A stretch of 64,000 bases of DNA from Prorocentrum cordatum (GCA_963575745.1 CAUYUJ010003025.1:305207-369206); one strand, 5' to 3'; shown: positions 11,012 to 22,799, numbered from the stretch's first letter. Numbers and translations are program-made. The notes: a model not told the origin generated them from the letters alone.

Positions 11012-11159
11012 GGGCGAGAGACGTTTCGCAGGGGGCGAAACCCTTTTAGGGAGGGGGTCCCGGGGAGGGGGCAGGAGACTTTGGTCGAATAGTCAGTTCC
11101 ATTCCTTCTTCGAATGAATCGGCCCCCGGGCGGCTCCCATGGTTTGTTTCTTCGTATTC

Positions 11160-11280
11160 TTTCGAGTGACGCGGCCCACGGGCCCCAAGACGGCCCAAGA
11201 TGTCCCAAAACGGCCCAAAATGGCCCCAAGACGGCCCCAAGAGAGCTTCAGATGGCCTCCAGACGGTCCAAGCGCTGACG
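11160..11280 (-). repeat. CCCAAG-type array, short copy E
   Basis: About 120 bases of CCCCAAGACGGCCC words directly before Copia-2. Confidence 0.7.
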
Positions 11281-11367
11281 TGGGCCAAACACTGACTTTC
11301 CGAAAGAAATCGGCATAGCGATTCCTCGGCCTCCACCTACCTATATCACGTCGGCGGTGGGCGAGAC

Positions 11368-12036
11368 TTGGAGTTCGAACTCGAGTTTTGGCACAGATGG
11401 TGCGCATGCTCACAATCATATAAGACTGGGACCAACGAAAGCACTGATTGTGAGCACCCCGAAGGAGCCAGTGACTTTGGGACGGATGACAGTTCCTGGA
11501 CTGGTAGTGAGGATGCCGAGGGGCGCGCGGGCATGACCTGCGCGGCTGCGACCGGAAGGCGCAGCGTTCCACGCATGCCTTTGCGGGCGCCAGATGCGAG
11601 CTGCCTTGCTCACGGAGAAAAAGAACCGAGTCTACGACAATGTTGCAACCCCTTCACGGACAATGCGGATCAACGCACGGCTTCCAGCACCTTGGGGATC
11701 CCGCCCAAATTCGTGGCAGACCTGTCAGCGGACGCTTGCGTGGCAAGGCCAGTGACGATAACCGAAGCTGCCAACAATGCGGATGCGATGGCCGCGGCGA
11801 AGAAGGAATGGAATTGCCTGCGCGATACTAACACGCGGGAAGAAGACAAAATCGTGGAGTTGATGGAAGTAAAGCGAAATAAGAAAAAAGGCAGTACCTT
11901 CCGCATAGGACGACGGCTTGCTATTCTCGCCGAGAAGAACGCGAGATTTCCAGACGGACACAAGGGCGATACATTCAAGGGCACGTTGTCTTCGATGGCT
12001 CAGACGTATTTGATCAAGACAAGAATGTCGCATTAG
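11368..12036 (+). pseudogene. Copia-2 N-terminal RT region
   Basis: Open frame of 222 codons. Its second half reads ACVARPVTITEAANNADAMA, AAKKEWNCLRD, then FRIGRRLAILAEKNARFPDG and HKGDTFKG. This matches the start of the RT domain of dinoflagellate Copia polyproteins. The first half is acidic and not conserved. It continues after a stop into 12040-12180 with LFPNFDIQQADARQAYTQ, which corresponds to the first palm strand. Confidence 0.65.
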
Positions 12037-12181
12037 TCTAGGATTTGCCATCCTGCCCTGCCACGATACAGGCGAGCAAGGCTGCCGACTCGCACGGGCT
12101 GTTTCCGAATTTCGACATCCAACAGGCGGATGCGCGCCAGGCTTATACGCAATCTGCTTATCAGGGGGAACCCCGACGTGC

Positions 12182-12600
12182 GTGAGACTTCCGGGACACG
12201 CGCGGCTGCCAAGTTGGCAACGGATGCATGACCTTTTGCGCCCGCTGAGGCTGGCTCTGCACGGGCGCCCAGAAGCTGGTGGACATTGGGGGCAGCATTG
12301 CGAGACGCGCGTGCTCTCGAAAGTATTTGTGTCAATGCAATATTGGCGTAGTTGTTGCTATCGCCCGCGCCTGAAATTGTTCCTGATCGCGCACGTCGAC
12401 GGCGTCGAGGTGGCAGGGCCCGCGAGCGTCATTCAGGCAGGCTGGGGTCTCATCTTTAGCTGATCCGAGCCAGCGCCGAATGGGGTCGAGATGGGCCCTC
12501 CGGCGGAGGTCGGGAGATATCAGGGGCGTGAGCATCGCATCTCCGATCGTTGGATTGACTGGCCAGACTGGCAAGGAGAAGATCCGATTGCACTGCCCCC
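12182..12600 (+). pseudogene. Copia-2 RT palm, active site lost
   Basis: Fragments ALHGRPEAGGHWGQHCETRV and LKLFLIAHVDGVEVAGPASV align with the RT palm. The YVDD box is replaced by HVDG at 12392-12403, so the second catalytic aspartate is gone. After a stop, GPPAEVGRYQGREHRIS in another frame continues the family match up to the CA microsatellite. Confidence 0.65.
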
Positions 12601-12607
12601 CCCCCCC

Positions 12608-12648
12608 CCACACACACACACACACCACCACCACCACCACCGCCGCCG

Positions 12649-12714
<66 letters not shown>

Positions 12715-12718
12715 CACA
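12608..12718. repeat. (CA)n microsatellite, interrupted
   Basis: About 110 bases of CA dinucleotides, with a short CAC/CGC section in the middle, preceded by a C-run. It lies inside the Copia-2 coding remnant. Poly-His/Thr frames across it are artefacts. Confidence 0.95.
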
Positions 12719-12779
12719 ATGAGGAAAACGAAAGGGCGCGGCTGCGGCTGAGCATGGCCCCACGAACCCGAGCGTCGTA

Positions 12780-13670
12780 ACGCGGGGGGTCATCTCCCGA
12801 CACATGCCGATCATTCCTACGCCGTGCCAGCTGGCCAGCAGGCGCGGGCCAGGCATGGCCCAGGCGCTCGGCGTTGCAAGGTGCCGTTGCGTTCGGTGCC
12901 TGGCTGGAGAATGGCAACTGGGAGAGTCACTCTAGATTGCGACGCCTGGGAGCGACTGAGGGACCTCCAGGACCCACAGTACGTTAGTCGGGATCGCCTG
13001 CGCGCGTTGGTCGCGGTCGGCCCAGACGGCGCCGGGGGCGCCGTCGCGGCGTTGTCCCATCGGACCGACGAGGCCAACTCGGAGGCAGGCAGGGAGATGA
13101 TGTCGCGCGCTACCCCAAACCGCCCCGACGCTAAGAACAGTCCTGAATGCTATTTCACCCCAGCAAGCCCCGCGCAAGAGGCCGCTGACGACGCCCGTGC
13201 GCTGGATGCCGCAGAGTCGCCGCAACCCTCTGCGCTGGGCCCAAAGCGGAAAGTACGAGTCATGGAATATGGAATATGACGTGGGAGACTTCTTCATGTC
13301 TTGTGCCGCTCTCTACGCAGAGTCGACAGACGCTGATCCGACCGCGCATCCTTCCGGCCGGAACACCACGCGGCCCTGAGTCGAGTAGTCTCGAAGACAC
13401 ACAGTGCGGGCCCCGAGGAGAGGGCGCATCCCCAGCAGAAGAAGCGATGGCATAATGCCGGAACGTCAAGGCCTCAATTGGCTCGGCGGACATTGTCCCT
13501 GAAGTCGGCGGGCCTGACGCGCAAGACGACGGATCGGCGAGTCCGAAGTCGCTGGCCCCGTCAGGCGACTCAACAGCCCATTGCTGCTAAAGTCTCGATG
13601 GGGATCTTATATGGCGCGAGGAGCGCAAGGCGCGACGCGCCGCGGGCCGTCTGTGCCCACGCGTCTTGAG
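12780..13670 (+). pseudogene. Copia-2 segment between RT and RNase H
   Basis: Frames 12824-13279, 13197-13379 and 13478-13669 carry short family matches: KVRVMEYG continuing one frame over as YDVGDFFMSCAALYAEST, and PIAAKVSMGILYGARSARRD. These correspond to the stretch before RNase H in the Copia polyprotein. At least two frameshifts separate them. Confidence 0.5.
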
Positions 13671-13759
13671 GGGCGCAGTGGGCGGAACAACGGGGCGTAG
13701 AACTCTTCCGGCTAATGTGGCGCGCAAGGTCGGCGGCGCATTTTAGGGCGGCGTCTTGG

Positions 13760-14331
13760 GTCGGCGATCCCCTTGCGGGCGCGCGGTTAAAGCGGCGCGC
13801 GGGCGCCGAAGCGCGAACGCCCAAAAGCTGCGAGGGCCAAACATACGAGCGCTATTGAGTTGTAGTTCCCGAAAACAGACGGCGACGTCGCATTGTACGC
13901 TAGAGGCGGAAATCGTCTCGGCTGACGGAGCCGCGCGGAGAGAATTGCCCCCGGCCCCGCCGCTGTGGGAAGCGCTGCCTAGACGACCTCCGCGAGTGAC
14001 TTCATGGGCGATGATCAAGCAGCTGCAATGGTACGCGAGGCCGGCGGGCCACAAAAGCTTATGCATTTGCTTGGGGCCCATCGGGTTGACGCGACGGCCG
14101 CGGCGGAACAGCTCGCGCGAGGCATCGTCGATGCTGTCCATAGTCCCACGCAGGATCGCGCTGCGGAGGTTGGGGCGAAGAGGTTTGAGCAACCTCCGTC
14201 GCGGGCCAAAGTCGTTTACCCGGTTTGCGCAGTGGTCCCCAGCCTCTGGGGTTCGTCCAGTCACGGGGAACACGTGGAGCCCCTCTTCGCGGGCGAGCAG
14301 GCCTTGCCCCTGTAGCCGGGGGGAATTTTGA
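13760..14331 (+). pseudogene. Copia-2 RNase H
   Basis: The frame contains SRKQTATSHCTLEAEIVSAD, the conserved Copia RNase H strand with its catalytic glutamate, then LPPAPPLWEALPR. Matching pieces of the next helix lie in the neighbouring frame (14004-14315: DDQAAAMV, KLMHLLGAHRVDATA). The end of the element is not visible. Confidence 0.6.
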
Positions 14332-14640
14332 AGCCCGAGTTGGGCGCGCGATCGGCGATTGCGCCGGGCTCTGAAATGGCGGAGGACATGGCGGCGAAGA
14401 AACCCGAGCGAAAGAATAAAGGGGCACCGCCCGCTGACGCCTCGCCGCGCGCGCGCGGCGGGGCGGCAAAGGTGCAGTCCGAGGCGCCTACCGCGCATCC
14501 GCGCGACAATGTCACGCGGCGAGCGCCCAGAAGAACGGCGCCATTAGAGCGGCCGCTAGCCGCGTCTCGTCGGATCGGGCGTCGCGCGAGGGCCAACTCG
14601 GCCCAAAGCGATTGAGGTATTGGAGTTATGTTGCGGAGTT

Positions 14641-15937
14641 GACAGCGCATTAGGAAAACGAGAAGCATCGACGATGCAAACTGCGAATTGGCCAGATTAG
14701 CGGAGCAACAAGAGATGGCCACTATTCCGGGGATAGAGTACGCAATGAAGAAACTCAAGGGTTCCAGGGGCGACTGCGTCGTTACGTGGAGCTCGATGCC
14801 CTGCGCGGGCGCCCCCCCCCCCCCCCGTGGCAGGCGCGAGCGAAGTCGTGCATCGCCGCCATGGTGACCTCAATCCCTTTTAAAGACTACTTGGTCACAG
14901 AACGACCTGCCAGAGATTATTGCCGGCATTTCTTGGACTTGCTGAAGTAGTTTTCAAGTGAGAAGGAATTGCGCGTCTAGCATGGCCGGGCCCGCGTCAG
15001 CACTGGCGCGACCCACGGGTTAAAGCATTCCTTAGCAGCAGCCGCATGATTTCAGGCGTGCCTGCATGGATGCGCATCTGGCCATGTTAGGTCTAGAGGT
15101 CAAAACATGAAATAGCCATGGGCCATTGCGACTAGCTCGGAGACTCTTGCCAAGGGGAATGAGAGAAAGTGCGATGGATCACGTCCGCACGTTGAGGCCA
15201 GGGGGCGCGGTTGCAAACGTGCAGAGGACTTCGCGGATGCTTTCGCTCAGCGCGTGCATCTTTTGATCGTTGAATATGCGTTGTCAGCTGTCGCCGCCGT
15301 TGCCGTCGTCGTTTCGTCGTCGCATGCTCCGCCTGCCGCTGCCGTTTCGGGTCGCGGCAACTCGGGCGCCCGCTTCTGCGACGCCCCAAACCCTGCGGGC
15401 CGCCGCCGCCGTGGCGCCGCCGCCGTCCGTTCAACTGCCTCGCGGACTCCGCGACCCCAATCCACTGGGCTAGGTCTTCACCTTACCTGCAGGCCTGCAA
15501 TATCTGCTTCATTGAGTCTTAGACTCGGATCCATCGCACGCGAGCCCGGTGGGTTCGCGCGAGCAAAGAGCAGGACACCGCGCGGCGAGACTGCGTCTCG
15601 TGCGCATGGCAGGGGCCGCGGACACACTGTCGCGAGGAAGATTTGCAGAAAGTATGCCGGCCTCTGTCGCGTTCGGCCAACTCCGTGGGATCTGGCAGGT
15701 GATGCTAGCCAACGGCTGCGACGCCCCCACCTTGTGCGCGCAGCCACCGATCAGGGCGATCATTCGGGATCCTGACATATCGCGGCAAAATAAGTTCGAC
15801 AACGCGATCACATAAATTCCCGACCTAGGCTCTGCCTAGAAGGGTTCTTGCTCTCTTAGCTTAAAGGGCCGGGCAGTGGGAACCGGCCCGGGCGGTTCCC
15901 CCAGTATCCGCCCCGCGGTTCCCCCAGCTACGTCCCC
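14641..15937. other. No gene recognised
   Basis: GC-rich sequence with a poly-C run at 14814-14827. Overlapping short frames on both strands (for example 173 codons plus at 15254) have biased Arg/Ala/Pro composition and no family motif. Two similar words, CGGTTCCCCCAG, occur near 15893 and 15917. Confidence 0.5.
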
Positions 15938-16250
15938 TTAGCTTAGCGTTGCTTATGCCATCTTAGCTTCGTGTTATCATTTTTGCTCAGCTTAGCTTAG
16001 CTTCATCTCAACTCAGGTTTATCTTAGCTTAGCCTACCTTCATCTTAGCTTCGCTGAGCTCTAGCATCGCAGAGCACATCATAGCATAGCATAGCGTAGC
16101 ATAGCATAGCGCAGCATAGCGTACCATAACATAATCCAGCATATCATAGCATAGCGCAGCATAGCATAGCATAACATATCATATCATAGCATAGCATAGC
16201 ATCGCGCAGTATATTATGGCATAGCATGGCATGACATAGCATAGCAACTA
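15938..16250. repeat. Pentamer array TTAGC / ATAGC
   Basis: First a degenerate CTTAGCTTAG array (about 15938-16065), then ATAGCATAGC (about 16078-16250) with scattered variants. A looser array with TATGGCATGA words at 42985-43330 is similar in style. Confidence 0.9.
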
Positions 16251-16259
16251 ATGTTGTTT

Positions 16260-17100
16260 TCCTGGGGGCTCCAGCTTCTAGGTAGGGTCGCACTGGGGTA
16301 ATGTGTGCAAGTTACGAGCTGGCAAAGGACATCTTGCGCGACCCGCAACAAGAAAAGTGGCATCGAGCCGGGTGTTCTTTGAAGTGCGATCACGACCCCG
16401 TCAGTGCTAATTTCAAGAACGAGGCTTTGTGGACGTGGATGGAAACAGCGGGCGATGATGGTAACATCCCGAACGACGGCCGCGATGAAGAACGTCAGAG
16501 AGAAGGGCTCGTCGGAAAAACTGGCGGTGAACGGGCGAAATTCAGGCCTGCGAAGCGGCGTCAAGTTCCGCGATCGCATCAAATCTCCGGGGCTTCTGCA
16601 GGCTGTCAGGCTACAGAGGTGAACAAAGGCATGTGAGCTTCCTGGCAAGGCTCCATGCGCTCAAGTGCAATTCAGGATTTATCGACCCGAGCCAGAAGGG
16701 TGTGCTGCTCAACTTCTTCCTGAAGCCCTCTACACGTTCCAAGGTAATCCTGCGGACCTTCCCAGTGGGCCGTGGAGGGCCTTTTGGAGCCGCACGATCA
16801 ATGGATGGGGCCCCGTGGATTGAGGGGTTGAAGTACGTTGGAGGCCCTGGGTGCACCTTCCCGGTGCTCGACGGCGACAACTTCTGGCGCTGCTCAGGAA
16901 AGACGGTGATCGCAATCAAGAACCTATCAGCGGTTGTCCTCAGCAGATGGGCGGACGAGGATGCCGACTGCAAGTTCTGTCTTGTGAGGCCAGGCTCGTT
17001 CTCTTTCCAGCGAGCGCGTCTCGTCGAGAGATGGGCTGGGGGGTAGATGGGCCTATCATTTAGAAAAATTGAAAAGATTGGAAGACAACATTAAATTGGT
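16260..17100 (+). other. Short unidentified open frames
   Basis: Two plus-strand frames, 16301-16636 (111 codons) and 16633-17046 (137 codons), overlap by a few bases. The second contains a segment reading FFLKPSTRSKVILRTFPVGR. I recognise no domain in either, and cannot say whether they are exons, decayed element pieces or chance frames. Confidence 0.3.
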
Positions 17101-17106
17101 TTCTTG

Positions 17107-18921
17107 ATGATGAACATTCGCTTCTTGTGTTATTCGCTCTTGGCGGCCGCAACAATGTTGTCGGATCGGTCAGCTGCGAGTGTGTATCCCGCGCTGCCGC
17201 GCAGGGGTCAGGCTTGGAACGCGGCGAGGCACGGCGCCCCCGATTCACCGCTAGCTGGGCTGGCTAACGTTGGCATCGAAACAGAGCAGTCGGCTGATCA
17301 TCCAGAGGATTTCCTGCTCATTGCAGAAATGCTGCATTCAGACGCGCGCGCGATGGGGCCTTTCTATGGGAACACGCACGCGCCCATCGCGCACCATCTG
17401 AACGGTCAGCCCCCGCCCTATATCGTCGTGCATCGGCCCCGCCGGGCAGGAGATCATTGCCCCTTCTTCTCGGAAGCAGGCAGGGTCATGCTCGAGGGAA
17501 ACAAGCCCCCAACTGTCTTGGACAGCTGCGCGCGCAGGGCTCGGCTGCGGCGTCGCGACTATACCCCCATTGATGCTGCGCGGCGCGAAGAGCTGGAATT
17601 GCCGAGGGAGGCGGAGGCGAATTCCCCCGGCATCCTGAACCCCTGGAGCTGTGGACGCGCGGCGTCTCTCAGCGGCGACCGTCTGCCGAGCCGATTCGCG
17701 GGGGAGAGCAGCAGGGCGACGATGTCAAGCCCTCGCCTCCTTCGAGGAAGCCGCCCCCGCCCCCGCCGGGATGGCCCGCGGTGGAGAGGGCGGCCCCGCG
17801 GGAGGCCGATCAGACGTTGCGGGAAGCCCATCTGGAGGTGCGCGCGTTGGGGTTCCGCCCCCACTGATGCCTGGTCTCGAGACCCCCAGGAGAAGGTTAC
17901 GCTCGCGAGACAAGAGAGCTCTAAACCCCCTCCGCCGGGCATCCCCGAAGCCAGCGCGCCCGCGGACTGGTGGCGGGGCGCGTCTGGTGGCGCGCGTCCT
18001 CTGAAGAAGTCTGGTGAAGAAAAGGCGCCTACCAAGCCGCCGTCATGGCCGGCGTCGAGCTCGAGTAAACCGCCACCGCCTTTGCCTAAGCGGGTTCCTG
18101 TTCCCAGCGAGGCCCCGGCGCCCGCGGCGCCGCCGGCTGCTCCGCCGCCCCCGGAGGGTCGGCCCTCCCATGCGGAGGGCCCGACAGTGGAGCTTGGAGG
18201 GCACGGCCGATGGCCGATTCCGCATGCTCTGGGCCCCATTCGCTGCAGGGAAACGCGAAGAACCGAAGGTTGCGGCACCGTTGCCGGCTGCGGGCAGCCC
18301 CCCCGCCGGGAATCATCGGCGGGCGCGAAGAGGTGGCGGAGGCGCGAGGATATGTCAAAGGCTACAGAACCGCCGAGCTCAGCGTCATCGCGCGTTGGTG
18401 TAGGCGACGCGGACATGCAGGGGGCCGCGAGCGCCTTGCCGCGACCTGCCCCAGGTTCGCCCAATGACGGCGCCGGCGGCGCCAGTGCCCCGAGCGTAGC
18501 GGGCACCCGGGGCCGATTCAAGTCTATGACAGGAGTCTATGGCGCATGGGAAGGAGCAAAGCAGCGATCCTACCAAACTGCCAACTACTGTCTGGGCCAG
18601 TTCCACTCGATTGATAGCGTCAAACCGACACCGCAATATTCAGACCTTGCCAAGGAAATTGTTCTCCGTCTTGCACAGGTTACCAACGCGTCCATGATTG
18701 AGGGCACCAGCCATTTCGATTTCCCGCAGTGTTGTGCGGCGATATCAGCTATGATCGAGGCTGCCGGCATGCGCGCGAGGTTCCCGGGGCAGAATGTCAT
18801 GGCAAACGCGCAGTTGGGTACTCCAATAGAGGATTGGCAGCAAGGGTCCCGCATCGCCGAGTGGACCAGGGAGCGAGAGAAAGGGAAGCGGCACATGAAC
18901 GTGAATGTCCGTATTTTCTGA
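17107..18921 (+). CDS. Unidentified 604-residue open frame
   Basis: The frame opens with two adjacent ATG codons at 17107 and 17110 and runs 604 codons. The N-terminus looks like a signal peptide: NIRFLCYSLLAAATML followed by polar residues. The middle (about residues 200-400) is rich in Arg, Pro and Ala, with proline runs such as PPPPLPKRVPVP. The last 110 residues have a balanced composition and look like a folded domain (from RFKSMTGVYGAWEGAKQRSY onward). A 320-codon frame is open antisense over the middle, so GC bias contributes to the openness. I recognise no family; an element Gag-like protein or a decayed exon are both possible. Confidence 0.35.
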   Translation: MMNIRFLCYSLLAAATMLSDRSAASVYPALPRRGQAWNAARHGAPDSPLAGLANVGIETEQSADHPEDFLLIAEMLHSDARAMGPFYGNTHAPIAHHLNGQPPPYIVVHRPRRAGDHCPFFSEAGRVMLEGNKPPTVLDSCARRARLRRRDYTPIDAARREELELPREAEANSPGILNPWSCGRAASLSGDRLPSRFAGESSRATMSSPRLLRGSRPRPRRDGPRWRGRPRGRPIRRCGKPIWRCARWGSAPTDAWSRDPQEKVTLARQESSKPPPPGIPEASAPADWWRGASGGARPLKKSGEEKAPTKPPSWPASSSSKPPPPLPKRVPVPSEAPAPAAPPAAPPPPEGRPSHAEGPTVELGGHGRWPIPHALGPIRCRETRRTEGCGTVAGCGQPPRRESSAGAKRWRRREDMSKATEPPSSASSRVGVGDADMQGAASALPRPAPGSPNDGAGGASAPSVAGTRGRFKSMTGVYGAWEGAKQRSYQTANYCLGQFHSIDSVKPTPQYSDLAKEIVLRLAQVTNASMIEGTSHFDFPQCCAAISAMIEAAGMRARFPGQNVMANAQLGTPIEDWQQGSRIAEWTREREKGKRHMNVNVRIF

Positions 18922-21840
18922 AACTCGACTGTTTCGTTCTCCGTGGGCGCGAAGAAGAAGAAGTGAAGGAAAGCAATGTTTTAGGAAGTGATCGCCAACC
19001 GCGCGGATGGATCTGATGGATGCGTAGAAGGAGGCATCACGCTAGACAAGCATTGCAGTCTTTATCGGCCGCCAAATCACGACGAAGAGTCTTCCATTCG
19101 AGCCAGGCGAGAATGCGCGGGCGGCCCCATGGAGCGGCAACGGATTCAACTCGAATGGTGACCGCGCGCGACGCGGGGCGGCGAGCGACGCAAGTGGAAA
19201 ATAATTCTTCAATTTGGAACGACATGTCCTCGAACAGGTAGAGCAACTACTTGGTTTCCAAGCCGGCTACGCAATGACTCAGGGTTCCTCCATGGTGGTG
19301 TTGGGGCTGGGCGATGCCCACTCCTGGGTCCTGGGTTTGCCGCCGGCTAGTGGAGCTAATGTTGTTTGGAACGCCCTGGCAAGTCGGGCTGCGGCTGCGG
19401 CTAACAAAAAGGATGCTTTATTCGGAGGAACTGGGCCACCCGCGCATGAAGTCGTGAATCAGGGGCGCTGAGATTTACCGAGTTGACGAGCACCCTGAAA
19501 GAGACAACCGGCACTTCAAATGCACTTTGGCCGGGAGAGCTGGCGATGCCTTTGTCGAGGACATGGGAATGTATATTCGGTGTTCCATTCATCTATGCAT
19601 TGAAATGAAGCAGGCCCCGCCTGATGACAGACGCGGGCGCAGCGTGCCCGCGCGGCAGAGGAAGCGGGACAAGCGCCTCGAAGAGAGGGTGACCTTCTCA
19701 GGGTTGCTTGTTGCAGCCAATCGCGGTCGCACACTGCCATTCAGCCCAGAGGTAATTGCACGCGCGCCGCTCATTGACTACATCGACGCGGATTCTCCAG
19801 GGTTCGCGGATTGGCCTGCGAGCGAGAACATGGCCGCGAGAGCCCCCTTGGTTCGATCCATCTACGCGCACCCTTCTGCGGGGTGACAAACCGCGCCTTC
19901 CCGGCATAGTCCCCTCGCCGGACTTCGTTCGGACCCGGCTGACCCCGGGCGAACAGATGGCGGAGCCCGCGCGCCTGATCAATGTGCCCGTTGCCGCGGT
20001 CAGGACATTAGACGTTCGGCCCATTCGTTGGATCAGGATTAATGAGTCCCAAATGCAGCCCGAAGCAGAGCGTCCAAAAGAAAGAGAGATTAACCTGTTC
20101 GTTCGGTGGTCGGCTTTCATGAACAGTTTTCCCGAGCATTCGTCTATGAGCAGAAACGATTTGATCCCGAGGTGCCGCGCTGGGCAGAAGCTGATATCAT
20201 GCCCCCATGCGTTCGCAACTTCAGAGCCGCATCGAACGGCGATTATTGCGGGGCCCGGCAAATGGCGGACTCCTTTTGCCCCGGAGACGTTTGATGGGCG
20301 CATCGTAATTCCCGAGTCGGTCACGGATTATGATTGGACGTTGTCGCGGTACAAACTAGAACAACATGCATCGAATACACGTTAGAGAATCGTCGCGCCC
20401 CGAGCAGAGGGAATAGCACAGGGTGACCAAGATCGAGAACACGAGCTCAGAGAAATGGTTCGCGGAACGCGTTCGGCTATCGTCCGCGCCGAACCCGTCG
20501 GAAGACTACCTCGAGGACTGCGTTATTGATTGGTTAGCTTCCAGGCGGTTGCACGCGGCCTACGATAAAACAGCAACGCTGTGCGACGTCATCGATTTCG
20601 GAAGGATGCGCCATGAGACCGACGACGTCTATGCTACATTGATCTCCCATTTTGGCTTCCCCGAAGGTTTCGCACGCGAGAGGTGCGAGCAAGGCCGGCG
20701 ATGTTTCCCCCGCGCCGTTGACATGGACATGGCGGGAAACGCGATTAACGCCAGCGAGCGCATCAGTTCCAAGGGCGACGCGGGAGGAAGGGCGAAAACA
20801 AAGAAGACTGGACAATTGAAGGCAGACGGCGTATATGCGTTTCAGGATGCCGGTCCCGTTCCGCATGTCCAATCGCGTTAGTCCGCGGCGGCCGAGCTGC
20901 TTGGCGACGGGCGCCGCGTGACCTGCGACTTGCATCTGCCGGCCTCGACTTCCGTGACTTTCCGGCCCGACGGGTTCAGGATCGCCGATCAGAATCCAAA
21001 GGGGGGAAGCAATGGCATTGCTCGGAACCGGCGATCGCCATTCGCGTTGCGATGAGGTTATAGAATACGTCGGCTCTACAATCACACAAGATGGGCTTGC
21101 AACGATGCGCCCCTCCATCGACGCAGAAAGATTTCTTCGAGGTGCATTTTCGGACGATAATTGACCCCGATCCCTTGGGAGGAATTTTGCGCCCAGTGTC
21201 TGTTCAAGTTCCCGCGGTCAAAACTGTCGCTTCACTTGGCCGGGGCTCGCGCCGGGCGCGCCCGCCGCCGTTCCCCGCGGTCGCGGGAAAAAATGCCGCA
21301 GTTGTAGTTTGGGATTTCGGTGCCATGGAATCGAAGGTCTGCCCGCGCATGCGACCAGCCTCCTGTCGGACTGCAAGCGAGCGGTCGACGGGCAACGGGC
21401 TGCTGGCATTCCAGCGCGCATCTCCCGGAAGGGGAGCGGCGGGCGCATTTGCCGAGCCTCTTTTTTCCGTCGATGTCTGCTCGCCGACCGCAAATCCGCC
21501 GCGAACCCAGCAGACCCATGCCATCGTGAGTCACGAACTGTTCAAAACGCTCGTTCTGCATGCTTTTCTCTGCGATGCCTTGAATATTTTGTTTCACTGT
21601 TGCTTATTTCGTTTTTTATTTACCTGTGCTGGTTGTCTCATGGGCAGCGCATGACAAGCCGATGGCGTGCCTTGATACCCCGTGTCAAGACTTAATAATC
21701 CTTGACGGCTCGTGGCGAGCCTGAAGCAGCACCGCGGCCTGTCAAGGCTTATGGCTGTTGTCAAGGGTTGGGCGCTGGCCGATTGGATCTCTGAGTTGAC
21801 ATGTGTTTGGGCGTGCGTTCCTACGACGGACAATGCAGAG
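18922..21840 (+). other. Run of unidentified short frames
   Basis: Several plus-strand frames follow one another: 19527-19886 (119 codons, ending VRSIYAHPSAG), 19756-20385 (209 codons), 20423-20881 (152 codons) and 21091-21654 (187 codons). They contain balanced, protein-like stretches (for example YLEDCVIDWLASRRLHAAYD at about 20500) but no motif I know. Consecutive frames on one strand suggest a decayed larger coding unit, perhaps together with 17107-18921. Confidence 0.3.
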
Positions 21841-21849
21841 CCCCCCGCG

Positions 21850-22790
21850 CGCGCGGAATTCTGCAGCGCTCACAATCGAATCGTCGCCATGCTGGTGCGG
21901 AAGCTACGCGGTGGCCGACCGGATTCCGGGCGGCCCGCGCGATGGACGGGTCGCGCGCCGCGCGTGCGTCAGCGCGTAGCGAGTTCTGTATTGCTTGCAA
22001 TGGGAAAATATTCATGTTGGTCTGGAAAGGAGAATGAACCTGTAGCGGTGACGGGATTTATATTTAAGTGAACATGAGTTCTGGTGCACAATTTCACACG
22101 TGATCCATAAATAAATCCCCGTACGCACGTGCGCGTGCAAGGTTATGTAACGTCCGCGGTTGGGAAAGTCGCCATGCTGGCTTGGGGGCACAAGCGACCC
22201 CCTGACGGTGACCGACATGATTTCGGGTGACTCGCGCGGCGGGCGCGTCACCCGCCGCGCGCGCGCGCCTGGCGAGTTCCTTGGTGATCACGGTAGGAAA
22301 GTTGCCATGTCGCTCTTGAAGCCAAAGTGAGCCTTTCGCGATGACCGACAGGATGTCGGGTGGCCCGCTCGGTGGGTGGGTCACCCGCTGCGCGTGCGCG
22401 CTCGTGTTGATTGCTGTAATGCCCACAATGAGAAAGTTCCTATGTTGGCCTGGGAACTACAGTGAATCCTTAGCGTGACGGATTTGATGCTGAAGTTGAC
22501 ATGGTTTCTGGTGTCAGAAATCACAGCTCGCGCGTGTGGAGTTTTGCGTGAGAACAAAAAAAAAGTAGCCATGGTGGCTTGGGAACGCAAGTGAACTCCT
22601 AGCGGTGGCCGACAGGATTTCGGGTGACCCGCGTGGTGGGTGGGTCACCCGCCGCGCGCGCGTGGCGAGTTCTGCAACGTTCACAGTATGAAAGTCGCCA
22701 TGTTGGCCTAGGAACCAAAGTGAACCCTCAGCGGTGACTTGCTTGATTTTGAAGTTAGCATGCGTTTTTCCACACTGTTCCGGAGATAGG
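21850..22790. repeat. ~133-bp tandem repeat
   Basis: About seven degenerate copies, starting near 21853, 21999, 22155, 22289, 22424, 22566 and 22689. The consensus begins AAGTCGCCATGTTGGCCTGG, then GAACCAAAGTGAACC, a segment AGCGGTGACCGACAGGATTT, CGGGTGACCCGCG, GGTGGGTGGGTCACCCGC, and a GCGCGCG run ending GGCGAGTTCTGC. Confidence 0.85.
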
Positions 22791-22799
22791 GAAGACATC

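Larger units (their letters stand above)
11340..14640 (+). mobile_element. Second Ty1/Copia remnant (Copia-2)
   Basis: A different Copia lineage from Copia-1, also decayed. In order: the segment before the RT with ACVARPVTITEA, RT fragments with a ruined active site, a (CA)n expansion, connection-domain fragments, and an RNase H segment reading TSHCTLEAEIVSADGAARRE. The pieces lie in different frames. LTRs are not recognisable, so both ends are approximate. Confidence 0.75.

Noticed and set aside
22560-22590. Possible spliced-leader RNA gene
   Set aside because: About 14 of 19 matches in one copy only, no GT donor or Sm-binding stretch recognised, and other repeat copies are less similar.
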